From assembly GCA_002281295.1 (NCBI GenBank), contig NCFS01000014.1, positions 1 to 51,231 of the forward strand: DNA of 51,231 nt. The letters are read 5' to 3'. The DNA is from Halothiobacillus sp. 35-54-62. GTDB taxonomy: Bacteria; Pseudomonadota; Gammaproteobacteria; Halothiobacillales; Halothiobacillaceae. The position numbers and the translations under genes were made by a program. This document shows positions 1 through 9,343 of this stretch, one piece after another (position 1 is the stretch's first letter; the number at the start of each line of letters is the position of its first letter). The notes beneath the pieces are model-generated. The model did no database searches and was not told the origin of the DNA. It saw only the letters and a list, made by a program, of their open reading frames with translations.

Positions 1-433
1 GCCTTCCACCTTTTTTGAGGGCGATTTGGAATCGGTCACGCATATCGATTTTAGTTACCCCTTTGCCCAGCCCTTGCGCGCCGCCTTTTTACGCTCAGCG
101 GCCGCGCTATCCATCCCCTTGATTGATGGCGGCACTTATGGCGCCACCCAAGGCCCCCGTTTAGAAACCGCCGCCGAAATTTTAAAATTTGAGCGCGACG
201 GTTGCGATGTGGTCGGCATGACCGGCATGCCCGAGGCGGTGCTGGCGCGCGAAAGCGATATGTTTTATGCCAGCTTAAATGTAGTGGCCAATCGGGCGGC
301 GGGAAAAAATGGCGGCGGTGAAGTGGATTTTGCAAAAATGAATCACACCATTGCCCACGCCATGACCGATGTACGCGCGCTTTTTACCCATATTTTGCAA
401 ACCCGAGATTGCGCGATTTGCGCCGATAATTAA
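1..433 (+). CDS. S-methyl-5'-thioinosine / purine nucleoside phosphorylase, C-terminal part (cut by window edge)
   Basis: The reading frame is open from base 2, so the gene starts before the window; the first possible start inside (TTG at 26) is not a real start. The visible part has the signature of the MTAP/PNP family type 2 enzymes: a GGTYGATQGPRLETAAEI stretch followed by DVVGMTGMPEA, which form the nucleoside/phosphate pocket. Family members phosphorolyse 5'-methylthioadenosine, methylthioinosine or related nucleosides in the cytoplasm, salvaging purine and methylthioribose from polyamine synthesis. The sequence most resembles the gammaproteobacterial methylthioinosine-preferring branch, but substrate choice cannot be settled from this fragment. 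The stop TAA is at 431-433, and about 240 non-coding bases follow. Confidence 0.85.
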   Translation, partial: PSTFFEGDLESVTHIDFSYPFAQPLRAAFLRSAAALSIPLIDGGTYGATQGPRLETAAEILKFERDGCDVVGMTGMPEAVLARESDMFYASLNVVANRAAGKNGGGEVDFAKMNHTIAHAMTDVRALFTHILQTRDCAICADN

Positions 434-597
434 AAAGCCTCTAGTTAAAATGCCCCACGCGCCGACAGCCACCTGTTAACGTGTTTGTGGGGCGCGGGGT
501 TAAGCGCAGCTTTTTGCTTAGCCGTGAATGGCGCAAAGTTTTTCTAAATGCACTTATGCAAAAGCGCGCAATGCAGCGTAAAATGCGGGGTTTATTT

Positions 598-626
598 TTG
601 ATTACCTCGGCGTGGCACACTATTAA
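598..626 (+). promoter_or_regulatory. Probable sigma-70 promoter of thrC
   Basis: TTGATT (598-603) and TATTAA (621-626) are separated by exactly 17 bases, about 45 bases upstream of the ATG at 673. Both hexamers are good but imperfect matches. No other convincing pair is seen in the 434-672 gap. The call rests on consensus matching only. Confidence 0.45.
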
Positions 627-672
627 CCTGCCGCGTTCGTTTTATTTATTACCCAAGTGAGAGCTAACGCCC

Positions 673-747
673 ATGTCGCAAGCACCGCGCTACACCGGTT
701 TAATTGACCGCTACCGTGATCGTCACCTCATCAACGCCCGTGATTAG
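673..747 (+). other. thrC: Displaced N-terminal reading frame of threonine synthase
   Basis: An ATG at 673 opens a 24-codon frame beginning [17 protein letters not shown] and ending at TAG 745-747. RYTGLI-RYRDR is the usual N-terminus of this threonine synthase type, and it is normally followed within a few residues by TPVISLGEG. Here that continuation lies in the frame one base along (read from 704 onwards). The N-terminus and the rest of the protein are therefore in different frames, with the break at about 716-725. Confidence 0.75.
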
Positions 748-1828
748 CTTAGGTGAGGGCAATACGCCCTTAATTCGCTTAAATAACATTCCACGGATGT
801 TAGGCAAAGCCGTTGATATTTATGTGAAATATGAGGGGCTAAACCCCACGGGCTCATTTAAAGATCGCGGTATGACGATGGCCGTTACCAAAGCCGTTGA
901 AGCCGGTTCAAAAGCGGTGATTTGCGCCTCGACCGGTAACACCTCCGCCTCGGCGGCCGCCTACGCAGCGCGTGCGGGCATTACGGCGTTTGTGTTAATT
1001 CCTGATGGCAAAATTGCCATGGGTAAACTTGCCCAAGCCATGATGTATGGCGCTACTACCCTGCAAATTCGCGGTAATTTTGATGACGGCATGCGCCTCG
1101 TTAAAGAAGTGGCCGAGCACGCCCCCGTCACCATCGTAAACTCGGTAAATCCCTTTCGCTTACAAGGCCAAAAAACCGCTGCCTTTGAAATTGTTGAAGA
1201 ACTCGGCCGCGCGCCGGATTACCACTGCTTGCCCGTGGGCAACGCGGGTAACATCACCGCGCATTGGATCGGCTATTGCGAATACTCATCCGCAGAAGGC
1301 CAAAACCTAACCGAATCCTGCGCGTTTTGCGAGGGTAATTGTCAGTTCGTTAAAGGGGCTGTGTGCAGCAATCGCCCTAAAATGATTGGCTATCAGGCGG
1401 CAGGTTCTGCGCCGTTTATTCGGGGCGGCATGGTCGATCATCCAGAAACGATTGCCACGGCCATTCGTATTGGCCACCCACAAAGCTGGGATCGGGCGTG
1501 GAAGGTGATGAGTGAATCGGGCGGCTGGTTTGCCGAGGTTAGCGATGCCGAAATTTTGGCGGCGCAACGCCTGCTCACCCTGTATGAAGGTATTTTCTGC
1601 GAGCCGGCCTCAGCCGCGTCGCTCGCCGGTTTAATGAATGATATTAAAGCGGGCAAAATTGAAGAGGGCGCCTGTGTCGTTCTCACCTTAACTGGCAATG
1701 GGCTAAAAGACCCCGATACCGCAATTGCCCAATGCCAAGGCGAGCAAGAAGGGGTAGAAAAAGCCCGCATGCTTACGATTGATGCCAATTTGGATTCGGT
1801 TCGCAGCGCCATTTTAGGCTTTATGTAA
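704..1828 (+). CDS. thrC: Threonine synthase (N-terminus frameshifted relative to family)
   Basis: PLP-dependent enzyme that converts O-phosphohomoserine to threonine. The continuous frame from a TTG at 704 gives 374 residues. [12 protein letters not shown] (residues 15-26) and TGSFKDRGM (49-57, with K53 as the likely PLP lysine) are diagnostic. Family members usually carry about 20 more N-terminal residues, and these are encoded in another frame from 673, so the functional start is unclear: a real mutation, a sequencing error, or initiation at TTG are all possible. Residues about 199-222 are an insertion relative to the common form and hold four cysteines (C206, C209, C213, C221; C-x2-C-x3-C-x7-C). 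A terminator follows at 1844, separating it from alaC-hom. In many gammaproteobacteria thrC lies after hom rather than before alaC. Confidence 0.85.
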   Translation: MTATVIVTSSTPVISLGEGNTPLIRLNNIPRMLGKAVDIYVKYEGLNPTGSFKDRGMTMAVTKAVEAGSKAVICASTGNTSASAAAYAARAGITAFVLIPDGKIAMGKLAQAMMYGATTLQIRGNFDDGMRLVKEVAEHAPVTIVNSVNPFRLQGQKTAAFEIVEELGRAPDYHCLPVGNAGNITAHWIGYCEYSSAEGQNLTESCAFCEGNCQFVKGAVCSNRPKMIGYQAAGSAPFIRGGMVDHPETIATAIRIGHPQSWDRAWKVMSESGGWFAEVSDAEILAAQRLLTLYEGIFCEPASAASLAGLMNDIKAGKIEEGACVVLTLTGNGLKDPDTAIAQCQGEQEGVEKARMLTIDANLDSVRSAILGFM

Positions 1829-1843
1829 CCCATTTTTTACCGC

Positions 1844-1873
1844 CCGCGTGATGCTATTACGCGGTTTTATTTT
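1844..1873 (+). terminator. Rho-independent terminator of thrC
   Basis: A perfect 6-bp GC-rich stem, CCGCGT (1844-1849) with ACGCGG (1859-1864), has a 9-base loop and is followed by TTTTATTTT. It starts 16 bases after the thrC stop. Confidence 0.65.
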
Positions 1874-1896
1874 CTCTTGATTATCGCAGGATTACC

Positions 1897-3123
1897 GTGA
1901 ACGACAATTTCGCCCGCATTAGCCGCTTGCCGCCCTATGTATTTAATATTATTGGAGAATTAAAGGCGAAGGCGCGAGCGGCCGGCGAAGACATTATCGA
2001 CTTTAGTATGGGCAACCCCGATCAGCCCACCCCGCCGCACATTGTCGAAAAACTCATCGAAGCCGTGCGCCGGGGGGATACCCATCGCTATTCGCAATCT
2101 AAAGGCATTCCTCGGCTGCGCTTGGCGATTGCCCATTGGTATAAAAATCGTTATGACGTGGATATCGATCCCGAAAAAGAAGCCATTGTCACCATCGGTT
2201 CCAAAGAAGGCTTGGGGCATTTGGCCATGGCCACCATGTCGGCGGGCGATACGGTGCTGGTGCCAAACCCCGCGTACCCGATTCATCCTTATGGCAGCGT
2301 GATTGCCGATGCGGATATTCGGCATGTGCGTTTAACGCCCGATGTGGATTTTTTTGAGGAGCTTGAGCGCGCTATCAAAGAAACTTGGCCCAAGCCTAAG
2401 ATGTTGATTATTAACTTTCCGGCCAACCCCACGGCGCAATGCGTTGATTTAGCCTTTTTTGAAAAAGTTATAGCGATTTGCAAAGAAGCCGGTATTTGGG
2501 TTGTACATGATTTGGCTTACGCGGATATCGCATTCGATGGCTATAAAGCCCCCTCAATTATGCAAGTGCCCGGTGCCAAAGATATTGCGGTCGAGTTTTT
2601 TACCCTGTCTAAAAGCTACAACATGCCCGGTTGGCGGGTGGGGTTTATGGTGGGCAACCCCGTGTTGGTTAATGCCTTGGCGCGTATGAAATCGTATTTT
2701 GATTACGGCACGTTTACGCCCATTCAAGTCGCGGCAATTTTGGCACTCGAAGGGGATCAATCCTGCGTGCAGGAAATTAGCGATATGTACCAAAAACGCC
2801 GCGATGTGTTGTGTGAAGGGCTGCATTCCGCCGGTTGGATGGTCGAAATTCCTAAAGCGACGATGTTCGTTTGGGCAAAAATCCCCCCGCTATTTGCGCA
2901 TATGAAATCGTTGGAATTCACCAAGCATTTAATGGAAGAGGCCAAAGTGGCCGTATCGCCCGGCGTGGGGTTTGGCGATTATGGGGATGACCATGTGCGC
3001 TTTGCCTTGATTGAAAACGAGCACCGTACCCGTCAAGCCTTGCGGGGTATTAAATCTATGTTTCGCAAGGAAGAATTACGCCAAGCCGATTTAGCCGGCA
3101 AGCAGGGAGTGGCCGAGGCATGA
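1897..3123 (+). CDS. alaC: Alanine aminotransferase AlaC (class I/II aminotransferase)
   Basis: 408 residues, starting at GTG 1897 behind a CAGGA ribosome site. It matches E. coli AlaC almost motif for motif: RLPPYVFNI near the start, [25 protein letters not shown], and [17 protein letters not shown] with K239 as the Schiff-base lysine. AlaC makes alanine from pyruvate using glutamate as the amino donor. The family is close to LL-diaminopimelate aminotransferases, but the local sequence favours AlaC. It overlaps hom by the 4-bp ATGA, and the alaC-hom pair is common in Proteobacteria, which implies co-translation. Confidence 0.92.
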   Translation: MNDNFARISRLPPYVFNIIGELKAKARAAGEDIIDFSMGNPDQPTPPHIVEKLIEAVRRGDTHRYSQSKGIPRLRLAIAHWYKNRYDVDIDPEKEAIVTIGSKEGLGHLAMATMSAGDTVLVPNPAYPIHPYGSVIADADIRHVRLTPDVDFFEELERAIKETWPKPKMLIINFPANPTAQCVDLAFFEKVIAICKEAGIWVVHDLAYADIAFDGYKAPSIMQVPGAKDIAVEFFTLSKSYNMPGWRVGFMVGNPVLVNALARMKSYFDYGTFTPIQVAAILALEGDQSCVQEISDMYQKRRDVLCEGLHSAGWMVEIPKATMFVWAKIPPLFAHMKSLEFTKHLMEEAKVAVSPGVGFGDYGDDHVRFALIENEHRTRQALRGIKSMFRKEELRQADLAGKQGVAEA

Positions 3124-4454
3124 GTTCGATCAAAGCTGAGTTACCCCCCGTGCGCATTGGTTTACTGGGGTTAGGCACCGTCGGTGGCGGTGTGGTTAAT
3201 GTGTTAAAGCGCAATGCGATTGATTTATCCCGCCGTGCGGGGCGGTCGATTGAGGTGATTCACGCATCAGCGCGCAGGCTAGATGCTGTGCGCATTTGCC
3301 CGCTCGATGGCATTTTGCTCACAACAAACCCCATGGAAGTCGTTGAAAACCCGGATGTTGATGTGATCGTCGAAGTGATGGGCGGCATGGAGCCCGCCAG
3401 CAGCCTGATTCGTCGGGCGCTTGAACTTGGCAAACCGGTGATTACCGCCAACAAAGCCCTCATTGCCCATGAGGGCAATGCGCTGTTTGCCTTGGCGCAA
3501 AATAAAGGCACGGTGGTGGCATTTGAAGCCGCCGTGGCCGGCGGAATTCCGATTATTAAAGCCATTCGCGAAGGGTTGGCGGGCAACCGCATTGAATGGT
3601 TGGCCGGCATTATTAACGGCACAGGCAATTTTATTCTTACCGCCATGCGCGATGAAGGCCGCAGCTTTGCCGATGTGTTAGCGCAAGCCCAAGCCTTAGG
3701 TTATGCCGAGGCGGACCCTACCTTTGATGTGGAAGGCATTGATGCGGCGCACAAGCTCACCATTTTGGCCGCCATTGCCTTTGGTATGCCGCTTAAATTT
3801 GAGGGCGTGTACACCGAAGGCATTAGCTCGCTGCAAACTGAAGACGTGCGTTATGCGCGCGAGTTAGGGTATCAAATCAAGCAATTAGGCATTGCGCGGC
3901 GCTTTGAAGATGGGGTTGAATTACGCGTTCACCCCACCTTAATCCCCGAGCGGCGTTTACTTGCCAATGTCGATGGCGTTAAAAATGCGGTGCTGGTTTG
4001 GGGGGATGCCGTGGGGGCCACATTGTATTACGGCGCGGGCGCGGGCGCAGAGCCAACGGCCTCGGCCATTGTGGCCGATTTAGTCGATGTGGTGCGCACA
4101 CTCACGGCCGACCCCACCCATCGTGTGCCGCATCTTGCCGTTTTGCCCGATCAAATCACCGATTTACCCATCCGCCCCATGGATGAGGTAGAAACTGGTT
4201 ATTACCTTCGGTTAACCGTTCGCGATCAACCGGGCGTTTTGGCCAATATTGCCCGCATTCTGGCCGATCACGGGGTAAACATTGAAGCGATGATTCAAAA
4301 AGAAGCCAGCATTGAAACAGCGCATCTGCCCATTGTTTTGCTCACCCATCCCTTGAAAGAGGGCCGGATGAATGCGGCCATCACCGCGATTGAAGCCTTA
4401 GATACCGTGCGAGCACCGGTGGTGCGCTTGCGTGTCGAATCTTTGACGGGTTAA
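3120..4454 (+). CDS. hom: Homoserine dehydrogenase
   Basis: 444 residues, the usual length for the monofunctional enzyme. It reduces aspartate-4-semialdehyde to homoserine with NAD(P)H, the branch point to threonine and methionine. The N-terminal Rossmann motif [12 protein letters not shown] (residues about 14-25) binds the cofactor. The catalytic domain holds [11 protein letters not shown] and [18 protein letters not shown]-terminal ACT domain (from about residue 355, around [18 protein letters not shown]) suggests allosteric control, probably by threonine. It starts inside the alaC stop (ATGA overlap). Confidence 0.95.
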   Translation: MSSIKAELPPVRIGLLGLGTVGGGVVNVLKRNAIDLSRRAGRSIEVIHASARRLDAVRICPLDGILLTTNPMEVVENPDVDVIVEVMGGMEPASSLIRRALELGKPVITANKALIAHEGNALFALAQNKGTVVAFEAAVAGGIPIIKAIREGLAGNRIEWLAGIINGTGNFILTAMRDEGRSFADVLAQAQALGYAEADPTFDVEGIDAAHKLTILAAIAFGMPLKFEGVYTEGISSLQTEDVRYARELGYQIKQLGIARRFEDGVELRVHPTLIPERRLLANVDGVKNAVLVWGDAVGATLYYGAGAGAEPTASAIVADLVDVVRTLTADPTHRVPHLAVLPDQITDLPIRPMDEVETGYYLRLTVRDQPGVLANIARILADHGVNIEAMIQKEASIETAHLPIVLLTHPLKEGRMNAAITAIEALDTVRAPVVRLRVESLTG

Positions 4455-4468
4455 TCCGCCTTCGCCTA

Positions 4469-4494
4469 GCGCCTTGGGCGCGGTGTCGTTTTTT
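4469..4494 (+). terminator. Possible terminator after hom
   Basis: GCGCC-TTG-GGCGC (4469-4481) forms a tight GC stem 15 bases after the hom stop. A run of six T (4489-4494) follows after seven bases. The gap between stem and T-run makes this a weaker candidate. Confidence 0.4.
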
Positions 4495-4529
4495 GATTTA
4501 ATTTCAAATGGTTGGGCGGGTGTTTTCTT

Positions 4530-4546
4530 TTGGCATACCTTGTGCT
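4530..4546 (+). promoter_or_regulatory. Candidate sigma-54 promoter of the diguanylate cyclase gene
   Basis: TTGGCA at 4530-4535 and TGCT at 4543-4546 have GG and GC elements at the spacing of the RpoN consensus (-24 TTGGCA, -12 TTGCW); one -12 base differs. Initiation would fall near 4557, about 29 bases before the ATG. Flagellar genes of this class are commonly under sigma-54. The match is by eye only. Confidence 0.4.
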
Positions 4547-4585
4547 TTATCTCGATTAACTTCTACCGTTAATGAGAGGCACATA

Positions 4586-5521
4586 ATGGCCGCTTACCGC
4601 ACCACACTGCGAGATTCTTTAATTGAGCCGCACACCTATCGGCTGCCTTTGTCTGCGGTTATGCCCGCAGCCCATCGGTTGCCCGCTGACAGCACAACGC
4701 TAAGTGTTGAATTAATGCTGGCGGCGCAGCGCTGCACCGATCCTTTAAGTGTGCTGAATGAATTATTTGATCGCGTTAATACCTACTTACCCATTGAGGG
4801 GTTGGCTTGGCGCCAAGAAATCGATCAAGTGCACACGCAAAATTTTATTGCACCCAGTAATCAAAAATCGACCGTTCAGTGGATTGAGCTAACCCATGCC
4901 GATGTGCGCTTGGGTAAATTAGGGATTCATTCCGAGCGCGCCTTATCCGATGCAGAGTTACATTGGCTCACGCAGCTGGCGCAAACAATTGCCTTTGCTT
5001 TGCGCAACAGCCTGTTGTACCAGCGGGCTTTGAGCGATGCCCAGCAAGACCCCTTAACCTGCCTTAAAAACCGGCGCTCTTTTGATGCCCAGTTGGCGCG
5101 GGATCATGCCCATTTTACGCGATATGGCATTAAATCTTGCCTGGTGGCGATGGATCTTAATAGTTTTAAATCGATTAACGACACCTGGGGGCATGATGTG
5201 GGTGATCGCGTGCTCAAACTCTTTGCTACGGGTTTAATGCACATTTTGCGCGAGACCGATCATGCGTTTCGGTTGGGTGGTGATGAGTTTTGTGTTCTTT
5301 TACCGGCAACGAACGCTTACGGCGCCAAAAAAATGACAGATCGGCTGGATGCCTGGTTAACCCAGCACGCCATTGAGTTGCAATCGGGAGAGCGCATTAG
5401 CATTCACACTTCGTATGGGGTGGCGGAATCAGAGCCGGGCGGCGATGAACAGGCTTGGTTTCGCCGCGCCGATCAAGCCCTTTACGAAAATAAACGCGCC
5501 CATAAACGCGTTGCGGCCTAA
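4586..5521 (+). CDS. Diguanylate cyclase with N-terminal GAF-like domain
   Basis: 311 residues from ATG 4586, chosen because GAGAGG lies 6 bases upstream; an in-frame ATG at 4508 lacks such a site. The N-terminal half (to about residue 155) looks like a degenerate GAF-type sensor with no membrane segment, so the protein is probably cytoplasmic. The C-terminal GGDEF domain starts at DPLTCLKNRRSFD. The active-site GGDEF is intact at residues 231-235. R222-x2-D225 lies five residues before it, the position of the product-inhibition I-site. It should make cyclic di-GMP from two GTP. Its place directly before fliL suggests a role in the motile/sessile switch, but this is inferred from position alone. 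Confidence 0.85.
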   Translation: MAAYRTTLRDSLIEPHTYRLPLSAVMPAAHRLPADSTTLSVELMLAAQRCTDPLSVLNELFDRVNTYLPIEGLAWRQEIDQVHTQNFIAPSNQKSTVQWIELTHADVRLGKLGIHSERALSDAELHWLTQLAQTIAFALRNSLLYQRALSDAQQDPLTCLKNRRSFDAQLARDHAHFTRYGIKSCLVAMDLNSFKSINDTWGHDVGDRVLKLFATGLMHILRETDHAFRLGGDEFCVLLPATNAYGAKKMTDRLDAWLTQHAIELQSGERISIHTSYGVAESEPGGDEQAWFRRADQALYENKRAHKRVAA

Positions 5522-5661
5522 CTTAAATTCATATCTAGGCGCTGATGCCTTAAATATCAGTGTGAAAAACCGATCAGCTCCAGTTAAGCTACGCGCTCTT
5601 CGGGTCTAGGTTTTTATGCCCCCCTGTTTAATGAATAAATCCAAGCAAAAGGAGTCGATTT

Positions 5662-6222
5662 ATGGCCAAGGCCCCCGTGAGTAATGAAGAGCAAACCCCT
5701 GCACCCAAAGGCGGCAATAAACTCGTCATGATTTTAATGATCGTGATTATTCTTTTACTGGTTGCCGTGGTCGCCGTGGGGGCTCTGTTATTGCTGAAAA
5801 AACCCGCCACGGATGCCGGCGCAGCACCGGCAGCGACGGAACAAAAAGCCGATGCGCATGGTGAAAAAGCGGCCGATGGCCATGGGGATGCCAAAGCCGG
5901 CGCGCCGGTCACTATTCCGTTAGGGCAACCGGTTACTGTGAATTTAGCCTCACCCAATGATGCCAAACTTTTGCAAGTGGAAATGGATATGGTGACCTAC
6001 AGCCATACGGCGGATGCGGCCGTTAAAACCAATCGCGCCGAAATTATTAACAACATTATGCTGGTGTTAAGTGGCGTTAACGCGGCCAATTTGCGCACGC
6101 GGGAAGGCAAAGAAGCCTTACAAAAAGAGCTCAAAGATGCCATCAACGGGGTGCTGGAAAAACGGGCGAATCTTAAAGATGCGATTGATGATGTGTATTT
6201 CACTAAATTGTTGATGCAGTAG
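5662..6222 (+). CDS. fliL: Flagellar basal-body protein FliL
   Basis: 186 residues with a strong AAGGAG site (5649-5654) 7 bases before the ATG. A short cytoplasmic tail is followed by one membrane span (about residues 21-45), a linker rich in Ala, Asp and His, and a periplasmic C-terminal FliL domain ending DAIDDVYFTKLLMQ. FliL is an inner-membrane protein that surrounds the stator at the motor and supports torque. It is the first gene of the flagellar cluster here; fliK and earlier genes are not next to it. The fliM ribosome site overlaps the fliL stop. Confidence 0.92.
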   Translation: MAKAPVSNEEQTPAPKGGNKLVMILMIVIILLLVAVVAVGALLLLKKPATDAGAAPAATEQKADAHGEKAADGHGDAKAGAPVTIPLGQPVTVNLASPNDAKLLQVEMDMVTYSHTADAAVKTNRAEIINNIMLVLSGVNAANLRTREGKEALQKELKDAINGVLEKRANLKDAIDDVYFTKLLMQ

Positions 6223-6231
6223 GGGAATGGC

Positions 6232-7275
6232 GTGAGTAGTGCGGACATTCTCTCGCAAGATGAAATCGATGCCTTGCTCAATGGCGTGGATGAGGGCGAT
6301 GTAGCCACCGAGCAAGGGCTGGGTGATCCAAGCCAAGCCCGCAATTACGATTTAACCACCCAAGAGCGCATTGTGCGCGGCCGTTTGCCCACGCTTGAAA
6401 TGTTAAATGAGCGGTTTGCGCGTAATTTTCGGATTCGATTGGTTTCGATGTTGCGGCGCACCGTTGACATTTCCATCGAAGGCGTGCGCATGATGAAATA
6501 CGCCGAATACTCGCATGCCCTTTATGTGCCCACCTCGCTGACCCTCGTGCATGTGCGCCCTTTAAAAGGCGTAGGCTTGTTTATGATGGAATCGCAACTC
6601 GTTTTTAAACTGGTGGATAATTTTTTCGGTGGGTTTGGTTTGCACGCCAAAATTGAAGGTCGCGATTTTACACCGGCCGAGTTGCGCGTAATTACCCGCG
6701 TGTTAGAGCAAGCCATTGATGAAGTGCAGCGCTCATGGACACCCGTTTACCCCATTAGCATTCAAACCCTGAGCCATGAGATGAACCCCCAGTTGGCCAA
6801 TATTGTCTCCAGCACCGAAGTGGTGGTGGTCAATAGTTTTAGAATTGATGTGGAAGGTGGGGGCGGCAAATTTGATATCGTTTTTCCATATTCGATGATT
6901 GAACCCATCCGCGATTTGCTGGATGGGGGTATGCAGGGCGATCGGCTCGAGGTGGATGAACGCTGGACTTCAGCACTCAAACGCGAGTTAGGCTTGGCAG
7001 ATATTGAGCTTGTAGCGCAGTTAGGTGAAACCCGTATGCTCATCTCTGATATTGCCCGGATGGAAGTCGGGCAAATTTTACCCTTCGAGATGCCGGAAAA
7101 AGTTATTCTGACCGCCGAAGGATTGCCGCTCTATCAAGGCAAACTGGGTGTTCATCGCGGCAATAAGGCGATTCGGATTGAATCCCCCGTGCGAGAGCGG
7201 TTGGAGCGCACGGTTCGTCCCAATGATGCCTTGCGCGCCAAGGCAAAACACGCAATTGATGAATCACAAGATTAA
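6232..7275 (+). CDS. fliM: Flagellar motor switch protein FliM
   Basis: 347 residues from GTG 6232, preceded by AGGGGA. The N-terminal ILSQDEIDALLNG (residues 6-18) is the conserved CheY-phosphate docking helix. The middle domain begins near LTTQERIVRGRLPTLE and contains the GGFG segment (FFGGFG) that contacts FliG. The C-terminal SpoA-like domain (from about residue 250) pairs with FliN. FliM forms the C-ring and passes the CheY signal to the rotor. All landmarks and the length are normal. Confidence 0.96.
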   Translation: MSSADILSQDEIDALLNGVDEGDVATEQGLGDPSQARNYDLTTQERIVRGRLPTLEMLNERFARNFRIRLVSMLRRTVDISIEGVRMMKYAEYSHALYVPTSLTLVHVRPLKGVGLFMMESQLVFKLVDNFFGGFGLHAKIEGRDFTPAELRVITRVLEQAIDEVQRSWTPVYPISIQTLSHEMNPQLANIVSSTEVVVVNSFRIDVEGGGGKFDIVFPYSMIEPIRDLLDGGMQGDRLEVDERWTSALKRELGLADIELVAQLGETRMLISDIARMEVGQILPFEMPEKVILTAEGLPLYQGKLGVHRGNKAIRIESPVRERLERTVRPNDALRAKAKHAIDESQD

Positions 7276-7326
7276 ACGCCGCTCAACTTAACGTCGAGCG
7301 CATGGATAAACACGAAAGGCAGCAAA

Positions 7327-7740
7327 ATGGCAGAAAATTCTGAACCCGTATCAGACGGCATGGACGACTGGGCCGCCGCAATGGCAGAGCAGGCGGAAGT
7401 TGAAGCACCACCCAAAGAACCCGCGCAAGCGGCGGGGCTTGAGCAATTGCAGGCCAATGCCGCAAGCAATAAAGAAAACCCCATCAATCTTGATGTATTA
7501 ATGGATGTGCCGGTCACGCTTTCCATGGAAATTGGCCGAACCAGTGTCAATATCCGAAGCCTATTGCAACTCAATCAAGGCTCGATTGTGGAGCTGGACC
7601 GCTTAGCCGGTGAACCTTTAGATGTGCTGGTTAATGGCACCTTGATTGCCCGTGGCGAGGTGGTGGTCATCAATGAGAAATTCGGTATTCGCCTGACCGA
7701 TGTCATTAGCCCCGCCGAGCGCTTAAAGAAGCTGCGTTGA
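7327..7740 (+). CDS. fliN: Flagellar motor switch protein FliN
   Basis: 137 residues. The first 55 are acidic and Ala-rich. The C-terminal SpoA domain contains DVPVTLSMEIGRTSVNIRSLL and ends with GIRLTDVISPAERLKKLR. FliN makes up the base of the C-ring with FliM and helps dock export complexes. The start at 7327 follows an AAAGGCAGC site. There is a 51-base gap from fliM, with no clear signal in it. Confidence 0.95.
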   Translation: MAENSEPVSDGMDDWAAAMAEQAEVEAPPKEPAQAAGLEQLQANAASNKENPINLDVLMDVPVTLSMEIGRTSVNIRSLLQLNQGSIVELDRLAGEPLDVLVNGTLIARGEVVVINEKFGIRLTDVISPAERLKKLR

Positions 7741-7753
7741 TCGGGTTATCTTA

Positions 7754-8449
7754 ATGACTCATTTTATGCGTAGCCTCAACGGGTTAAACAGCCGTACCCA
7801 GCAACCCGCACGATGGATTAACGCAGTAAATGCGCGCTGCGGTGTATTTATTTTCTTAATGCTATGGGGCGGCGCTGTATTCGCGGCAGAGCCGCTGGCG
7901 CTACCAACGCCCGCGCCCAATTCCGCCCCCGTGCCCCTGCCCACGCCGGGTGAACCTCTGGTGTCATCCCCTGTTATCGCCACGCAGCCCGTGCCGTTTG
8001 AGTTTTCACCCGCACAGCCGCCTAAGGCAAATAAAGCACCGCCCGAGCCTGCCGCGTTTGATCCCCTCAGCACGGCGTATCTACTCAAGCTTGTGTCCAG
8101 CTTAATGCTGGTTTTGGCCCTAATGTTCGCTGTGGTTTGGATTTTAAAGCGCACCGGCCGGTTTTCAGGGCGCGCAGGGCGTTATCCCCTACAGGTGTTA
8201 ACGCAAATGCCGATCGGCACGCGCGAGCGGGTTTTGCTGATTGCCGTGGGTGATCGACAAATGCTGATTGGCGTGGCGCCGGGCCAAGTAACTGCCCTGG
8301 GCTGGGTTGACCCCCCTTTAGCGACCGATGCAAGCCCGCCCGCCCTGCACCCTGAGGTGCCGTTCACCCGGTTGTTGCAGCAATACCTAGGGCAAAAAAA
8401 CAAAGCCCCATCTTCCCCAGACCCCCGAGCCACAGAGCCACAACCATGA
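7754..8449 (+). CDS. fliO: Flagellar biosynthesis protein FliO
   Basis: 231 residues. A hydrophobic leader (about residues 30-44, ending AVFAAEP) suggests a late signal peptide, so a later start such as the in-frame ATG at residue 5 is possible. A Pro-rich stretch (about 50-102) leads to one membrane span (about 108-131) and the cytoplasmic FliO domain ([21 protein letters not shown]). FliO helps assemble the FliP ring of the flagellar export gate. The sequence is poorly conserved in this family; the assignment relies on topology, the GTRERVLL segment and its position before fliP. It overlaps fliP by ATGA. Confidence 0.88.
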   Translation: MTHFMRSLNGLNSRTQQPARWINAVNARCGVFIFLMLWGGAVFAAEPLALPTPAPNSAPVPLPTPGEPLVSSPVIATQPVPFEFSPAQPPKANKAPPEPAAFDPLSTAYLLKLVSSLMLVLALMFAVVWILKRTGRFSGRAGRYPLQVLTQMPIGTRERVLLIAVGDRQMLIGVAPGQVTALGWVDPPLATDASPPALHPEVPFTRLLQQYLGQKNKAPSSPDPRATEPQP

Positions 8450-9300
8450 ATGTTTTCCCCGCCCGTTTATCGGTAAAACCTCTTCCCCGTGCCTTTTTTA
8501 ACGCACGCGGGCTCGGTCTATTCGGGATTTTATTAACGGTGCTGCTGATTTTACTCCTGCCGCATACGGCTCAAGCCGCGCCCGCCTTAACCGACGCGCT
8601 AACCGCACCGGGCCTGCCGGCTGTCACGCTCACCACCAACGGCCAAGGCACGCAATACAGCCTTACGTTGCAAATTTTGGCCTTGATGACGGTGTTAACG
8701 CTGTTGCCTTCGCTGTTATTGATGATGACCTCTTTTACGCGAATAATCATCGTGTTATCGCTGATGCGCCAAGCGTTGGGCACCGTGCAAACGCCCTCAA
8801 ACCAAATTTTGATTGGACTCGCCTTATTTCTCACGCTGTTTATTATGGCGCCCGTATTTCAAAAATCGTATGACGAAGGGGTAAAACCCTATATGGATCA
8901 AAAAATTACAGCACAAGTAGCCATTCAAAATGCGGCAGCGCCCTTGCGCACCTTTATGCTGAACCAAACCCGCCAAACCGATATTGCCTTGTTTCAGAAT
9001 ATTGGCCATTACCCCGCGTTTAACACGCCAGACGATGTGCCGTACCCCGTGCTGATGGCCGCCTTTGTCACCTCGGAATTAAAAACCGCGTTTCAAATCG
9101 GCTTTTTAATATTCATTCCGTTTTTAATTATTGATTTAGTCGTCGCCTCGGTTTTAATGTCGATGGGGATGATGATGCTTTCCCCGATGATTGTTTCGTT
9201 GCCATTTAAGCTCATGTTATTTGTGTTGGTTGATGGCTGGACGTTACTTATGGGCACCCTGGCATCGAGCTTTTACATGGGTTCGCCCATCGCCTCTTAG
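8446..9300 (+). CDS. fliP: Flagellar export gate protein FliP
   Basis: 284 residues, with a cleavable-looking signal peptide (about residues 24-45, ending HTAQAAPA), as is typical for FliP. Diagnostic segments are [35 protein letters not shown] and the C-terminal [27 protein letters not shown], here cited for recognition only. Several membrane helices are present. Five FliP subunits form the core of the export gate with FliQ and FliR. The ATG overlaps the fliO stop. Confidence 0.96.
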   Translation: MNVFPARLSVKPLPRAFFNARGLGLFGILLTVLLILLLPHTAQAAPALTDALTAPGLPAVTLTTNGQGTQYSLTLQILALMTVLTLLPSLLLMMTSFTRIIIVLSLMRQALGTVQTPSNQILIGLALFLTLFIMAPVFQKSYDEGVKPYMDQKITAQVAIQNAAAPLRTFMLNQTRQTDIALFQNIGHYPAFNTPDDVPYPVLMAAFVTSELKTAFQIGFLIFIPFLIIDLVVASVLMSMGMMMLSPMIVSLPFKLMLFVLVDGWTLLMGTLASSFYMGSPIAS

Positions 9301-9343
9301 CCTGCCAGATAATTTTGAATCCACCCCACGGGAGTTAGCCCCT

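Noticed and set aside
440-510. Possible terminator after the phosphorylase gene
   Set aside because: The GC-rich arms (around GCCCCACGCGCC and GGGGCGCGGGG) pair only with several mismatches and no T-run follows.
5522-5661. Search for a sigma-54 or sigma-28 promoter before fliL
   Set aside because: Several GG...GC and TAAA motifs are present but none has the required spacing; read-through from the diguanylate cyclase gene is possible.
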